Shown here: positions 43,731 to 51,728 of the stretch, piece by piece
How the letters are laid out: every line of letters starts with the position of its first letter
Position numbering within the stretch: the first letter of the stretch is position 1
From: Aggregatilineales bacterium
GTDB lineage: Bacteria > Chloroflexota > Anaerolineae > Aggregatilineales > Phototrophicaceae
NCBI GenBank assembly: GCA_030834905.1
Contig: JAUQWZ010000021.1
Coordinates: 393,683 to 457,682, forward strand
Direction: 5' to 3'
Length of the DNA stretch: 64,000 nt
Translations under genes and position numbers: made by a program
The notes under the pieces: generated by a model
The model's database searches: none
What the model saw: only the letters and a program-made list of their open reading frames with translations
Told to the model about the DNA's origin: nothing

Positions 43731-44738
43731 ATGCGAAGACTGATCCTGATCGTCACCAGCCTGCTGGTCAGCGGCGCTTTTCTGTGGCTGGCGCTGCAAG
43801 GCGTGCCGCTGGCGGACGTGGTCGAGAATATTCGCGGGGCGAACCTGTTCTGGATCGTCGTGAGTCTGGCGCTGGTCGGGCTTGGGTTATGGACGCGGGG
43901 CGTGCGCTGGAGTGGGCTGGTCGGCTTTCGCATTCCGGTGATGACCGCCTTCTACCTGTTCAGCATCACGATGTTTATCAACCTGCTGCCGCTGCGGGTG
44001 GGCGAAGTCGTGCGCTCGCTGCTGGCGACGCGCTACGGCGTGCCGGTGGTCACGGCGGCGGCGAGCATCATCATCGAACGCCTGATTGACGTGGTGGCGG
44101 TGGTGGTGCTGCTGGCGATTGGGGTGGCACAACTGCCTTCGGTTCCACCAGTGGTAGTCAATACGATGGCGCTGTTTGCCGCCGCCGCTGTCGCCGCCTT
44201 CGTCGTGCTCATTTTGCTGGCGCGTTTCCCCCAGCTTGCCCATAAGCTGCTGCTCGCCATCGAATCGCGAGTCGCTTTTTTGGCGCGTCTGGGGCTGCGC
44301 AAACGGCTGGAAGAAGTGCTGGATGGTCTGCGCCCGCTGACCCACTGGCGCAGCGCCGGTCATGCGCTGCTGTGGACGGCGATTGCCTGGGGCATTTCGC
44401 TGCTGACCTTCTACGCGCTGGAACTGGCGCTGGGGGTTGAGGGCGGCAATCTGTGGCTGATGAGCGCCTTGAGCATCTGTCTGGCATCGTTTGGCGCGGC
44501 GGTGCCGGTGACGGTGGCGAGCATTGGTCCCCTTCAGAGCGCGGTACGGGCGGCGGGCGAAATGGTCGGTCTGCCATCGATCATTGGGGCGTCGCTGGGC
44601 ATCGTCTTTCACGGCGTGACGGTGCTGGGCTATGTAATTTTCGGCAGCCTGGGGCTGCTGGTGCTGGGCGTCTCGTTTGGCGATTTGATCAAACGGGCGG
44701 GCGCGGAGAACAAGCCGCTGGCGGAGCCTGCGGAATAG
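43731..44738 (+). CDS. Flippase-like / lysylphosphatidylglycerol-synthase TM-region protein
   Basis: 335 residues with about 8 membrane helices; UPF0104/YbhN-like. Family signatures: RGVRWSGLVG, FSITMFINLLPLRVGEVVRSLLATRYGV, and ASIIIERLIDVVAV, plus PVTVASIGPLQSAV in the second half. These proteins resemble the flippase half of MprF, without the aminoacyltransferase. GAAGGG precedes the ATG by 8 nt. Lipid substrate unknown. Confidence 0.9.
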   Translation: MRRLILIVTSLLVSGAFLWLALQGVPLADVVENIRGANLFWIVVSLALVGLGLWTRGVRWSGLVGFRIPVMTAFYLFSITMFINLLPLRVGEVVRSLLATRYGVPVVTAAASIIIERLIDVVAVVVLLAIGVAQLPSVPPVVVNTMALFAAAAVAAFVVLILLARFPQLAHKLLLAIESRVAFLARLGLRKRLEEVLDGLRPLTHWRSAGHALLWTAIAWGISLLTFYALELALGVEGGNLWLMSALSICLASFGAAVPVTVASIGPLQSAVRAAGEMVGLPSIIGASLGIVFHGVTVLGYVIFGSLGLLVLGVSFGDLIKRAGAENKPLAEPAE

Positions 44739-44780
44739 GGCTGCGCGATGTATCGTCGTGTATGACTCAGAGGAGCAAAC

Positions 44781-45533
44781 ATGCCATTTGTCGATTTGCC
44801 CACCGGAGCGCGGCTGTTTTACGAGGATGTTGGGCAGGGCGAGCCGCTAATCGCGATTCACGGCTTTCTGGGAAGCGGGCGGGTTGATCTGGGGAACGTG
44901 ATTGACTGGCTGAGTCAGGATTACCGCGTGCTGGCTCCGACCATTCGCGGCTATGGCGAGTCAGAGCCGAAGCCGCGCGATTATCCGCCTGATTTTTATC
45001 ACCGCGACGGGCGCGACGTACTGGCGTTCATGGACGCGCTCAACATTGACCGGGCGCACATCCTCGGCTTTTCGGATGGCGGCGAGATCAGCCTCGTCTG
45101 CGCCGGAACGCAGCCGGAGCGCTTTCAATCGGTGACGGCGTGGGGGGCGGTGGGCTATTTTGGTCCGGCGATGCGCCCGTTCGCCCAGCGCATGTACCCG
45201 GCGGACTGGATGACGGAAGACGAAAAGCAGCGCAACGGTATCACCGACCCGAACGGCTTGGTGCTGGGCTGGATCAACGCCGTCAAGCAAATGATCGACT
45301 CCGGCGGCGATGTCAGCCTGAGCCTTGCGCCGAACATTGCCTGCCCGCTGCTGCTGATGCTGGGGCGCGAAGATCACCTCAACCCGGAAGCCTACGGGCG
45401 TAATTTTGTCGAGCGCGCGCCCAACGGGCGGATGGTGATGTTTGACTGCGCCCACCCGATCCACCAGCAGCGCTGGGATGAATTTCAGCAGGTGGTTGGG
45501 GATTTTCTGCGCAGCGCTGAAGCAGGCGTATAA
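44781..45533 (+). CDS. Alpha/beta hydrolase
   Basis: 250 residues. Oxyanion region IHGFLGSGR, nucleophile elbow GFSDGGE (Ser), an acid region MLGREDHLNP and the catalytic-type His in CAHPIHQQRWDEF: a complete hydrolase fold. The length suits esterases, peptidases or C-C hydrolases; substrate unknown. AGAGGAGC precedes the ATG. It stands 42 nt after the flippase-like gene on the same strand. Confidence 0.9.
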   Translation: MPFVDLPTGARLFYEDVGQGEPLIAIHGFLGSGRVDLGNVIDWLSQDYRVLAPTIRGYGESEPKPRDYPPDFYHRDGRDVLAFMDALNIDRAHILGFSDGGEISLVCAGTQPERFQSVTAWGAVGYFGPAMRPFAQRMYPADWMTEDEKQRNGITDPNGLVLGWINAVKQMIDSGGDVSLSLAPNIACPLLLMLGREDHLNPEAYGRNFVERAPNGRMVMFDCAHPIHQQRWDEFQQVVGDFLRSAEAGV

Positions 45534-45546
45534 AGGGAAGAAACGG

Positions 45547-45652
45547 AATCGCCAAGTCGCCAAGTACGCCAGGAGAACTTTATAATCGCCTCTGTGTTCC
45601 GGGTGGTTCAACCATGTTTTTTCTCTACGTTCTCTGCGATCTCTGCGGTGAA
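45547..45652. repeat. CCAAG-type and CGCAGAG-type dispersed repeats
   Basis: ATCGCCAAGTCGCCAAGTACGCCAG (45547-45573, in parts) is followed by a second repeat, TTTCTCTACGTTCTCTGCGATCTCTGCGGTG, whose inverse is the common CCGCAGAG-CGCAGAG unit. The second repeat overlaps the 3' end of the ferredoxin gene and supplies its last residues. Confidence 0.6.
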
Positions 45653-45955
45653 AGACTGGCACGGGCTGAGGTGCTGGCGGATGATGGCTTCAACAGTCGA
45701 TTCGTCCAGCTTGTTGAAGCTGACGTCTTCGGGGTAGACGACGATGTTGGGTCCCTGACCGCACATGCTGAGGCAGCTTGCCGTTTCCAGCCTGATGCAG
45801 GGCGGGTAGGTATCGCCGTTGAGTTCGTCAATCAGGGGCTGAAGCTTCTGGTAGATTTTATCCGCGCGCCGTCCGAGATTACAGTATTCACCCCGGCACA
45901 GCACCACCCGGCGGCGGGCGCGATTCGACAAGCGGTTTTGTCCTCTTACTGCCAT
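45608..45955 (-). CDS. Thioredoxin-like [2Fe-2S] ferredoxin
   Basis: 115 residues. VVLCRGEYCNLGRRADKIYQKL and ASCLSMCGQGPNIVVYPEDVSF carry the four Cys of the thioredoxin-like [2Fe-2S] fold, as in NuoE C-terminal domains and stand-alone Chloroflexi/cyanobacterial ferredoxins. It probably transfers electrons in the cytoplasm; partners are not adjacent. The last 15 or so residues (AEIAENVEKKHG) are encoded by a dispersed repeat and are probably an extension without function. The ATG at 45955 has no strong ribosome site. Confidence 0.85.
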   Translation of the reverse strand: MAVRGQNRLSNRARRRVVLCRGEYCNLGRRADKIYQKLQPLIDELNGDTYPPCIRLETASCLSMCGQGPNIVVYPEDVSFNKLDESTVEAIIRQHLSPCQSFTAEIAENVEKKHG

Positions 45956-46240
45956 TATTTCGATTCGTGCTCACCACCAGATGCCGGTGGCTGAGCGAAA
46001 GTACTATACCTCAGCACACAGCGATTAACAGGCGGGAGTTATGATCGGTTCAACAATTGTGTGTGGCGGACAGGGAAATTGTTGTAAGATTCGGCGTGAG
46101 GCGTAATAGGCTGGTATAACGCTGGTTCGCAGATCGCCCCTGCCGTGTGCGGATGCCCTATCGAAACACGCCCAACGGTGCGCGAATATGTCGTCTCCGT
46201 TATAATATTGCCGTACCGCCAGTACGTTAAAGGAGCATGT

Positions 46241-47200
46241 GTGCAACGTTTAGCGAAATATCTCCTGCTGATTCTCACTGCGGTGATGGCGTCCTGCGGC
46301 GGCGCTGCTGCCGCTAATCCCACCAGCGAAGCGGTCACCAACCCAACTACTGATACTTCCGCCGTCAGTCAGACGAGCGTTGATCTGGTCAGCCAGCAGA
46401 CGCAAGCCACGCCTGTACCCGCCGCCATGCCGACGGACGAGGCGGGCGTGCCGATTGTCGCCCGCGTGAATGATGCAGTCATCACCCTGCCGGAGTTCCA
46501 GCGCACGCTGGCGCGCTACGAGCAGCAGCAGCCCGACGTTGCCGACGCGGCAGCCATGCAGGCTGAAGTGCTGACGACGATGATCGAGCAGGTGTTGATC
46601 GAGCAGGCAGCCACCGAGCGTGGCATCGTCGTGACCGACGAGGAGCTGGACGCCGAGATTCAGTCGAATACCGCGCTGGCAGGCGGCGACCAGGCATGGC
46701 AGGACTGGCTTGCCGAAAACCAGTACACCGCCGAAGAATTCCGCGCCTCGCTGCGCGATACGCTGATCACCAGCCAGATACTGGCTGAAGTCACTGGCGA
46801 CCTCCTGGATGTAGTGCCGCACGTTCACGCCCGGCACATTCTGGTGGAAACCGAGGCGGAAGCGCGAGACGTGCTGACTCGCCTGAACAACGGCGAAGAT
46901 TTTGCCGCCTTAGCCGCCGAATATTCGCGCGATGAAACGACGGCGCGGCAGGGTGGCGATCTGGGCTGGTTCACCGAAGACGAACTGCTGGAAGTTTCGC
47001 TGGCGCGAACGGCATTTTCGCTTCAGCCGAATATGGTCGCTGGTCCGATTCAGACGCTGCTCGGATTCCACATTTTGCAGACACTTGAGCGCGCCGACCG
47101 CGCGATACCACCGGAACGGCTGCCGGAACTGATGCAGGCGCGGTTTGAAAGCTGGGTCGATTCGCTGGTCGCTGCTGCGACGATTGAGCGTTATCTCTAA
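46241..47200 (+). CDS. PpiC/SurA-like peptidyl-prolyl isomerase lipoprotein
   Basis: The GTG at 46241 has AAGGAG 5 nt upstream, so I reject the longer frame from 46145. 319 residues: signal peptide with lipobox (VMASC), a Thr/Ser/Gln-rich linker, a SurA-N-like helical part (LTTMIEQVLIEQAATERGIVVTDEELDAEI), and a parvulin domain (HARHILVETEAEARDVL ... FAALAAEYSRD ... GGDLGWFTEDEL ... LLGFHILQTLE). It is an extracytoplasmic foldase anchored by lipid. A TATAAT box lies at 46201. The next two genes follow at 17 and 3 nt, suggesting an operon whose products it may help fold. Confidence 0.92.
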   Translation: MQRLAKYLLLILTAVMASCGGAAAANPTSEAVTNPTTDTSAVSQTSVDLVSQQTQATPVPAAMPTDEAGVPIVARVNDAVITLPEFQRTLARYEQQQPDVADAAAMQAEVLTTMIEQVLIEQAATERGIVVTDEELDAEIQSNTALAGGDQAWQDWLAENQYTAEEFRASLRDTLITSQILAEVTGDLLDVVPHVHARHILVETEAEARDVLTRLNNGEDFAALAAEYSRDETTARQGGDLGWFTEDELLEVSLARTAFSLQPNMVAGPIQTLLGFHILQTLERADRAIPPERLPELMQARFESWVDSLVAAATIERYL

Positions 47201-47217
47201 CATCGGGGGAGCTAATC

Positions 47218-48051
47218 ATGGGGCAGGGCACTGCGCGCGTCTACAATTTCATCAGCCTGTTTTTCCTGCTGCTGGCAGTGATCGTGTTGGTGTTCGTCGC
47301 TTCCCGGCTGGCAGGTCCGGCAGCCGCTGCGGCAACGCCGGTTGTTAACCTGCCGACCCCGGCGGTGCTGCCCACCGAAACCCCCACCGAAACGCCGACC
47401 AATACCCAGATTCCGACGTGGACGCTGACGCCGTCACCGACTGAAACGGCAACCAATACCGACGTGCCGACCCTGACTCCGAGCAATACGCTGCCGCCGA
47501 GCGATACGCCGCCGCCATCGTCTACTTTTACGCTGACCTTCACGCCGAGCGATACGCCGACGATTGAGCCGTCGCTGACCATCACCGAAACCATCGCGCC
47601 GACCCTGACGCCAGCGGTAACCGACACGCCGGTGCCAACTGATGCGCCGAACTTCACGCCGCAGCCAACCGAGCCGCCGCCGTCCCCGTATCCGTTCCAA
47701 CTGAGAAACGATGCCGTCACCTATCTGCCGAACGTCTATAACACGGCGCAGTGCGCGTGGCAGGGCATCGCCGGGCAGGTATTCGACCTGAACGGGCAGC
47801 CGCTGGCGCAGATTCGCATTCACGTTTACGGCAGCGGCGTCGATACCTTCGCGTCCAGTGGATCGAACACGCTGGTCGGTCCGTCGGGATGGGAAATTGG
47901 CGTCAGCAATACCGTCAACAGCAACAGCTATCTGGTGGAGCTACAGACCGAGCAGGGGACAATTATTTCGCCGCCGGTGACGGTGACGTTTTCGACCGAC
48001 TGCAATCGCAATGTCGCGCTGGTCAACTTTGAACAGACGCGACCGTTCTAG
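47218..48051 (+). CDS. Membrane-anchored T/P-rich protein with C-terminal Cys domain
   Basis: 277 residues. One N-terminal helix (LFFLLLAVIVLVFVASRLAG) is followed by about 110 residues of Thr/Pro/Ser linker and a globular end of about 110 residues. That domain starts QCAWQGIAGQVFDLNGQPL and ends STDCNRNVALVNF, with two Cys bracketing it. The gene to the right encodes a related domain. The GQVFDLNGQPL-type strand resembles carboxypeptidase-regulatory-like folds. Probably extracellular; function unknown. GGGGAGC precedes the ATG. Confidence 0.82.
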   Translation: MGQGTARVYNFISLFFLLLAVIVLVFVASRLAGPAAAAATPVVNLPTPAVLPTETPTETPTNTQIPTWTLTPSPTETATNTDVPTLTPSNTLPPSDTPPPSSTFTLTFTPSDTPTIEPSLTITETIAPTLTPAVTDTPVPTDAPNFTPQPTEPPPSPYPFQLRNDAVTYLPNVYNTAQCAWQGIAGQVFDLNGQPLAQIRIHVYGSGVDTFASSGSNTLVGPSGWEIGVSNTVNSNSYLVELQTEQGTIISPPVTVTFSTDCNRNVALVNFEQTRPF

Positions 48052-48054
48052 CCG

Positions 48055-49173
48055 ATGAGCGACGACACGCAAAACAAGCGCGGCGGGGTGCGCCGGGTAG
48101 GCGAGAAAGACCGCAAGAACCGACTCGATACCAGCGGATCGCTGTTCCCGCCCGAATCGCTGCCGCCATCGCTGCCTGAGGACGTGACCGAGCCGGAAAC
48201 GCCCGACGCAGCGGCGAGCGCCAGACCCGATGAAGTCGAAATCGAAGCGATTCCGCTGCTGCTGGACGACGACGCGGCGGCACTGCTGGCAGAGATCGAG
48301 ACGGATCTTGAGGCGGTAGAAACAGTTGAAACTGCCGACTCCGACGACAAGTTCGCCAGCGAAACGCCGCCGGACGAAGACGCGCAGTACCGCCGTCCGG
48401 CGGTGCCAGTGCCCTATGATGCGCCGCAGGATCGCTTTCCGCCGCTGCCCGGCGAGCTGGCTCCACCGGCGCGGGTCAAGCCAGCGTCACATTCCCAGCC
48501 TGCGCCAGCGCCGCGAAAAGGCGGCGGGTGGGTCTTCAACTGTCTGACGCTGATTTTTACGCTGGGAACGTGCGCGCTGGCGGGCGTGTTCGTCTACCTG
48601 TGGCAGAATCCCTATTCTGCCTATAACCCGTTTCCACCGTTCACGCCGCCGCCAATTGTGGTCACTCAGACGCTGACCCCGACGCTGACGTATACGCCAA
48701 CCGACACGCCGCCGCCAACCGCCACCAGCACGCCGCCGCCGACGGAGACGCCCACGCCCGCCGCGACCGACACGCCGGAAGCCGCCAGCACCGAGCTGGC
48801 AGAGGCTGCCGGATCGTCGTTCGCGCTGCTCAACGGACAGACGATCTATATCACCAACCCCGATGGACGCGGCGGCTGCCGCTGGTCGAGCATCGCCGGG
48901 ACGGTGTCGGCGCTCGATGGCGGGTCGTTGAACGGCTATCAGGTTCGCGTGCTGGGCAATGGTATCAGCGAAACCGCCGTCAGCGGCACCGCTTCGGGCT
49001 ACGGTCCGGGGGGATTTGAGATCCAGTTGGGCAATGACGCGGTCGATGCCGAATACGCCGTCCAGCTGCTCGATCCCGACAATGTGCCGGTATCGGACGT
49101 GCTGACGGTCAGCACCAGCTCGCGCTGCGACTGGAACATCTCGGTGCTGCGCTTCGTGCAGAACCCGGCGTAA
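48055..49173 (+). CDS. Membrane-anchored protein with related C-terminal Cys domain
   Basis: 372 residues. An acidic cytoplasmic N-terminus of about 155 residues leads to one membrane helix (VFNCLTLIFTLGTCALAGVFVYLW), a T/P linker, and a C-terminal domain. GGCRWSSIAGTVSALDGGSLNGYQVRVLG ... SSRCDWNISVLRFVQ matches the neighbour's CAWQGIAGQVFDLNGQPL ... DCNRNVALVNF in layout. It starts 3 nt after the neighbour's stop, so the two are cotranslated. Function unknown; the intracellular tail suggests it could link surface and cytoplasm. Confidence 0.82.
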   Translation: MSDDTQNKRGGVRRVGEKDRKNRLDTSGSLFPPESLPPSLPEDVTEPETPDAAASARPDEVEIEAIPLLLDDDAAALLAEIETDLEAVETVETADSDDKFASETPPDEDAQYRRPAVPVPYDAPQDRFPPLPGELAPPARVKPASHSQPAPAPRKGGGWVFNCLTLIFTLGTCALAGVFVYLWQNPYSAYNPFPPFTPPPIVVTQTLTPTLTYTPTDTPPPTATSTPPPTETPTPAATDTPEAASTELAEAAGSSFALLNGQTIYITNPDGRGGCRWSSIAGTVSALDGGSLNGYQVRVLGNGISETAVSGTASGYGPGGFEIQLGNDAVDAEYAVQLLDPDNVPVSDVLTVSTSSRCDWNISVLRFVQNPA

Positions 49174-49281
49174 ACCGTTCGTTGGTCAACAAAGCACAAT
49201 CGTAGGGCAGCCGTCAAGCGGTTTTCCGATGCTGCTGTGTATAAACAATAGTGACGTACACACCATCGGGAGATGTGACCT

Positions 49282-50856
49282 ATGGATCGCAAGGCGTTTG
49301 CGGTGTACACGCTGTTGATCGGCGCGGGGATGGGGCTGCTGGCGAACCTGATGTTCTATGGCAAGCTGATAGGGCTGTCGTTCCCCCTGTTCATCAGCAT
49401 CAGCGTGGTGGTGCTGCTGGCTTCCAGCCGCCTGACAGGGCAGACCATCAGGGCGCGAAATCTCTGGCTGCTGCTGCCGATGCTGTTTTTCGCTGGCGCG
49501 GTGGCGGTCTACGCCGACGAGCTAATCACGGCGCTGAACGTGGCTGCAACGCTGTGTCTGGGCGGGCTGGCGCTGTATTACCTGCCCCTCAAGCGGGCTG
49601 CCGATCAGGAAAACCTGCTCAATCACGGAGCGGGTCTGGTGAGCGCAGCGACATCGTCGTTGTTCTCTCCGTTTGGCGAAATTGGCGATTCGCTGGCATG
49701 GCTGCGCGAGCGCCGGTCAGATAATCCGGGGCAGCGCGGCTCGCTGCTGGCGGTCGGACGCGGCATGATCATTGCCACGCCGGTGCTGCTGGTGTTCGCG
49801 GCGCTGCTGGCTTCCGCCGATACCGTCTTTGCCGGATACCTCGATCAGGTATGGAATCTGCTGGAGTTGACCACGCCGCGCGATGTGGTGGCGCAGGCGC
49901 TGTTCGCTGGTACGTTTGGCTGGCTTGCCTGCGGCGTGCTGGCGTTTGGCGTCGGGCGGCGCGGGCTGCTGGCTGACGACGAAAACACTCCTGCCGAGAC
50001 AAAACGTAAGGCGCGTCCGATGACGCTTGGCATCATCGAAGCCGGAATTGTGCTCGGCAGCGTCGATATCCTGTTCGCGCTGTTTGTGATCATCCAGTTT
50101 GCCTATTTCTTTGGCGGTCAGGCGAACGTCAACGTCAACGCGCTGACCTATGCCGAATACGCGCGGCGTGGTTTCTTCGAGCTGGTCGCCGTCTCGGTGC
50201 TGGTGCTCGGCTTGCTGCTGTGGCTGGACTGGGTGACGGTGCGCCATGATATAAAACAGGTAAGCATCTTCCGCGCTCTGGCGGTGGTGCTGGTGGCGCT
50301 CACCGGGGTGATGCTGGTATCGGCGTCGCAGCGCATGTCGCTTTATGAGTCGGCGTATGGATATACCCATCTGCGGGTGTACACGCATGTGTTTATGTTC
50401 TGGCTGGGGGTGCTGCTGGCGGTCTTTTTGCTGGCGTTGTTCCGCCTGCGGGAACAGGTGTTTTCGCTGGGGGTGCTGCTGGTGGTGATCGGCTATCTGG
50501 TCACGCTCAACCTGATGAACGTTGAAGCGTACATTGCCGACCACAACATCGACCGCTTTGAAGCTGGCGAGAGCCTCGACGCTGCTTACCTGTACACCTT
50601 CTCGTCCGATGCGGTTCTGGAGATGCTGCGGCTGTACGAAATTAGCCGAGACGATGAACTCGTCCACGAAGCCGCCGGGCAGTGGCTGGTGAACCAACTG
50701 AAGGATCTGACCGCATTACGGGCGAACGGGACGTTCTTTTCCGCGAATCTCTCGCGCAACTATGCCCGGGGGCTGCTGGCAGCACAGCGCAATCTGCCTG
50801 AGGCAAATGCCTACTACCGCCCATCCGGCTCATCGCTGGAAGGCTATTTTCGCTGA
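49282..50856 (+). CDS. DUF4173/DUF4153-like polytopic membrane protein
   Basis: 524 residues with about 12 hydrophobic helices and a soluble C-terminal about 120 residues. The core LLVFAALLASADTVFAGYLDQV and GYTHLRVYTHVFMFWLG are the conserved blocks of DUF4173. Members often sit near regulators in Firmicutes and Chloroflexi; the biochemical role is unknown. GGGAG lies 9 nt before the ATG. Separated by about 108 nt from the gene upstream. Confidence 0.85.
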   Translation: MDRKAFAVYTLLIGAGMGLLANLMFYGKLIGLSFPLFISISVVVLLASSRLTGQTIRARNLWLLLPMLFFAGAVAVYADELITALNVAATLCLGGLALYYLPLKRAADQENLLNHGAGLVSAATSSLFSPFGEIGDSLAWLRERRSDNPGQRGSLLAVGRGMIIATPVLLVFAALLASADTVFAGYLDQVWNLLELTTPRDVVAQALFAGTFGWLACGVLAFGVGRRGLLADDENTPAETKRKARPMTLGIIEAGIVLGSVDILFALFVIIQFAYFFGGQANVNVNALTYAEYARRGFFELVAVSVLVLGLLLWLDWVTVRHDIKQVSIFRALAVVLVALTGVMLVSASQRMSLYESAYGYTHLRVYTHVFMFWLGVLLAVFLLALFRLREQVFSLGVLLVVIGYLVTLNLMNVEAYIADHNIDRFEAGESLDAAYLYTFSSDAVLEMLRLYEISRDDELVHEAAGQWLVNQLKDLTALRANGTFFSANLSRNYARGLLAAQRNLPEANAYYRPSGSSLEGYFR

Positions 50857-50876
50857 ATCGATTGGCGAGAAAACCC

Positions 50877-50914
50877 AAAAGGGGCAACCGTTGAGCAGGG
50901 TTGACCCCTCTTTA
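50877..50914. terminator. Bidirectional terminator between the DUF4173 gene and lexA
   Basis: GGGGCAACC (50881-50889) pairs with GGTTGACCCC (50899-50908, one bulge). The plus strand is followed by TCTTTAAT and the minus strand by TTTTGGGTTTTC. Confidence 0.65.
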
Positions 50915-50915
50915 A

Positions 50916-51593
50916 TCAGACCGAAGGACGAATAACGGACAGAACGCGCCCCTGCACCGCGCAGTGTTCGGCGTTGACATAAATGGGCTGCATCGTGGGA
51001 TGCGCTGGCTGTAACCGGATGCGCTGACCTTCGGGATGGAAGTACTTCAGCGTGGTTTCACCGCGCTCGTCCAGCCACACCGCGACCATATCACCGTCGT
51101 TGGCAGTCACCTGCTTGCGGAAGATGACGATATCGCCATCCTGAATCATGGCGTCGATCATCGAATCGCCCTTGACGCGCAGCGCGAAGACCTGCGCCGG
51201 ATCAGCGCCGTTGAGCATGGACGGAGTCACATCGAGCATATTATCATCGTCATAATACTGCCCCATGTCCTCTGGAATCGGGACGGGAGCGCTGGCGACG
51301 ATTTGCCCGACCACCGGCACCCGGGCGATATTGCTGCTGGGATGCAGGTTGATGACCTTGCTCTTGGGCTGATTCTTCACTAACCGGATGCCGCGCGACA
51401 TGCGCGACGAACGCTCCAGATAGCCCGCCGCGACCAGCTTGTTGAGGTTGTAATTGACCACCGACGTGGATGCAATGCCGGTTGCCTCACCAATTTCACG
51501 GATTGTGGGCGGAAATCCGTGCGAATCCAGGTAATTCTCCATATACTTCAGGATATTACGCTGGCGATCCGAGAGTTTGTTTCGATCTCGCAT
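50916..51593 (-). CDS. lexA: LexA repressor
   Basis: 225 residues. N-terminal winged helix: LSDRQRNILKYMENYLDSHGFPPTIREIGEATGIASTSVVNYNLNKL. The C-terminal S24 domain has the Ser144 nucleophile in VKGDSMIDAMIQDGD and Lys183 in ETTLKYF. The cleavage region reads VVGQIVASAPVP, placing Ala100-Ser101 where most LexA proteins have Ala-Gly. It represses the SOS regulon and self-cleaves with RecA filaments. GGAGG lies 6 nt before the ATG. Its promoter carries an SOS box in the spacer (51645-51656), so it is autoregulated. Confidence 0.95.
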   Translation of the reverse strand: MRDRNKLSDRQRNILKYMENYLDSHGFPPTIREIGEATGIASTSVVNYNLNKLVAAGYLERSSRMSRGIRLVKNQPKSKVINLHPSSNIARVPVVGQIVASAPVPIPEDMGQYYDDDNMLDVTPSMLNGADPAQVFALRVKGDSMIDAMIQDGDIVIFRKQVTANDGDMVAVWLDERGETTLKYFHPEGQRIRLQPAHPTMQPIYVNAEHCAVQGRVLSVIRPSV

Positions 51594-51635
51594 GTCACCT
51601 CCACTATTATCTGACCGACAAAAAGTCTAGAATTG

Positions 51636-51664
51636 ATTGTAGACGAACACAAGTTCTATGTCAA
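51636..51664 (-). promoter_or_regulatory. lexA promoter
   Basis: On the minus strand TTGACA (51659-51664), a 17-nt spacer and TACAAT (51636-51641): a near-consensus sigma-70 promoter 43 nt upstream of lexA. The spacer contains the SOS box. Confidence 0.85.
51645..51656. promoter_or_regulatory. SOS box (LexA operator)
   Basis: GAACACAAGTTC is a perfect GAAC-N4-GTTC operator, of the type bound by Gram-positive LexA proteins. It lies wholly within the lexA promoter spacer and upstream of the divergent gene at 51729. A further GTTCGAAC palindrome at 51696-51703 lies closer to that gene. Confidence 0.8.
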
Positions 51665-51728
51665 ATAAATGCTTTGTTCTAATCCGATATAATAGGTTCG
51701 AACAACCTTGAACACACGGTAAATCATT

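Noticed and set aside
46145..46240. N-terminal extension of the PpiC protein
   Set aside because: AAGGAG at 46230 and a lipoprotein signal starting at the GTG 46241 show the true start.
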